The notes below the pieces were generated by a model, which did no database searches, was not told the DNA's origin, and was given only the letters and a program-made list of their open reading frames with translations. 6,154 nucleotides of DNA. Origin: an uncultured Oscillospiraceae bacterium (GTDB lineage: Bacteria > Bacillota > Clostridia > Oscillospirales > Acutalibacteraceae). The stretch lies in the NCBI GenBank assembly GCA_900548085.1, contig URJF01000090.1, positions 1-6,154 of the forward strand, in the 5' to 3' direction. Position 1 is the first letter of the stretch. The number at the start of each line of letters is the position of its first letter. This document shows positions 5,952-6,154 of the stretch, piece after piece. A program made the position numbers and the translations under genes.

Positions 5952-6154
5952 ATGAAAAAATGCATTACAAAAATATTTGCGGCACTTCTTGCATTGACTG
6001 CAATTATGACTTCTGTTCAGATTACTGCTTTTGCAAATGATATGACGCTTCAAGAGGATGCGGGACTTAATTCCGATTATTACTCCAATATTATATATAA
6101 AGGTGATGACTATGTTGCTTCACTTTTTCAAGGAGTAAATAAGGACAAGACTAT
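5952..6154 (+). CDS. Secreted protein, N-terminus only (cut by window end)
   Basis: Sixty-seven codons are visible and the frame is open to the window edge. The first ~28 residues form a classical Sec signal peptide: a basic start MKKCITK, a hydrophobic core FAALLALTAIM, and an Ala-Phe-Ala motif (26-28) that predicts cleavage before Asn29. Cys4 is in the basic region, so this is not a lipoprotein signal. The mature part begins NDMTLQEDAGLNSDYY and continues with YKGDDYVASLFQGVNKDKT. It is polar and acidic, with no domain I can name from so few residues. It has its own near-consensus promoter and ribosome site. Confidence is high that it is an exported protein's start; its function is unknown. 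Confidence 0.85.
   Translation, partial: MKKCITKIFAALLALTAIMTSVQITAFANDMTLQEDAGLNSDYYSNIIYKGDDYVASLFQGVNKDKT

Overview
The window looks like chromosome from a low-to-moderate GC Gram-positive bacterium, probably a gut-type Clostridia member (Ruminococcus/Oscillospiraceae-like). The grounds are strong purine-rich ribosome sites, sigma-A type promoters with 17-base spacers, an intrinsic terminator with a long T run, and transporter proteins of a style I associate with Clostridia. The taxonomic call is inference. All genes are on the + strand.

Layout: (1) 1-1583 is the 3' part of a GPH-family (MelB-like, MFS_2) transporter gene whose first ~331 codons lie upstream of the window. (2) 1584-1789 holds a mini-hairpin, a probable terminator and a promoter. 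(3) 1796 (or 1790)-4360 is a complete second copy of the same transporter, a tandem paralog. (4) 4361-4592 holds a very strong terminator, then a promoter with a palindrome at the presumed start of transcription and a second inverted-repeat arm that reaches the next start codon. (5) 4593-5810 is a calcineurin-like metallophosphatase with a membrane segment at each end. (6) 5811-5951 holds a near-consensus promoter. (7) 5952 to the window end is the start of a secreted protein with a clear signal peptide.

The two transporters share an unusual architecture: a 12-helix GPH core followed by a charged, largely helical cytoplasmic tail of about 320 residues ending in a Lys/Ala-rich stretch. By comparison with MelB recalled from memory, the core keeps the family's loop signatures and the helix IV aspartate. 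It lacks the helix II Asp pair and the helix XI Lys that carry cation coupling in MelB. The paralogs also share a 123-bp patch with only three synonymous differences, set in much more diverged sequence, which suggests gene conversion.

Each complete gene appears to have its own promoter, so this is a row of separately transcribed genes rather than one operon. No glycosidase, sugar kinase or dedicated regulator is visible, so the transporter substrate cannot be deduced. The transporters and the phosphatase are not evidently functionally linked. The least explained elements are the transporter tails, the apparent loss of the ion-coupling residues, and the structured region in front of the phosphatase.
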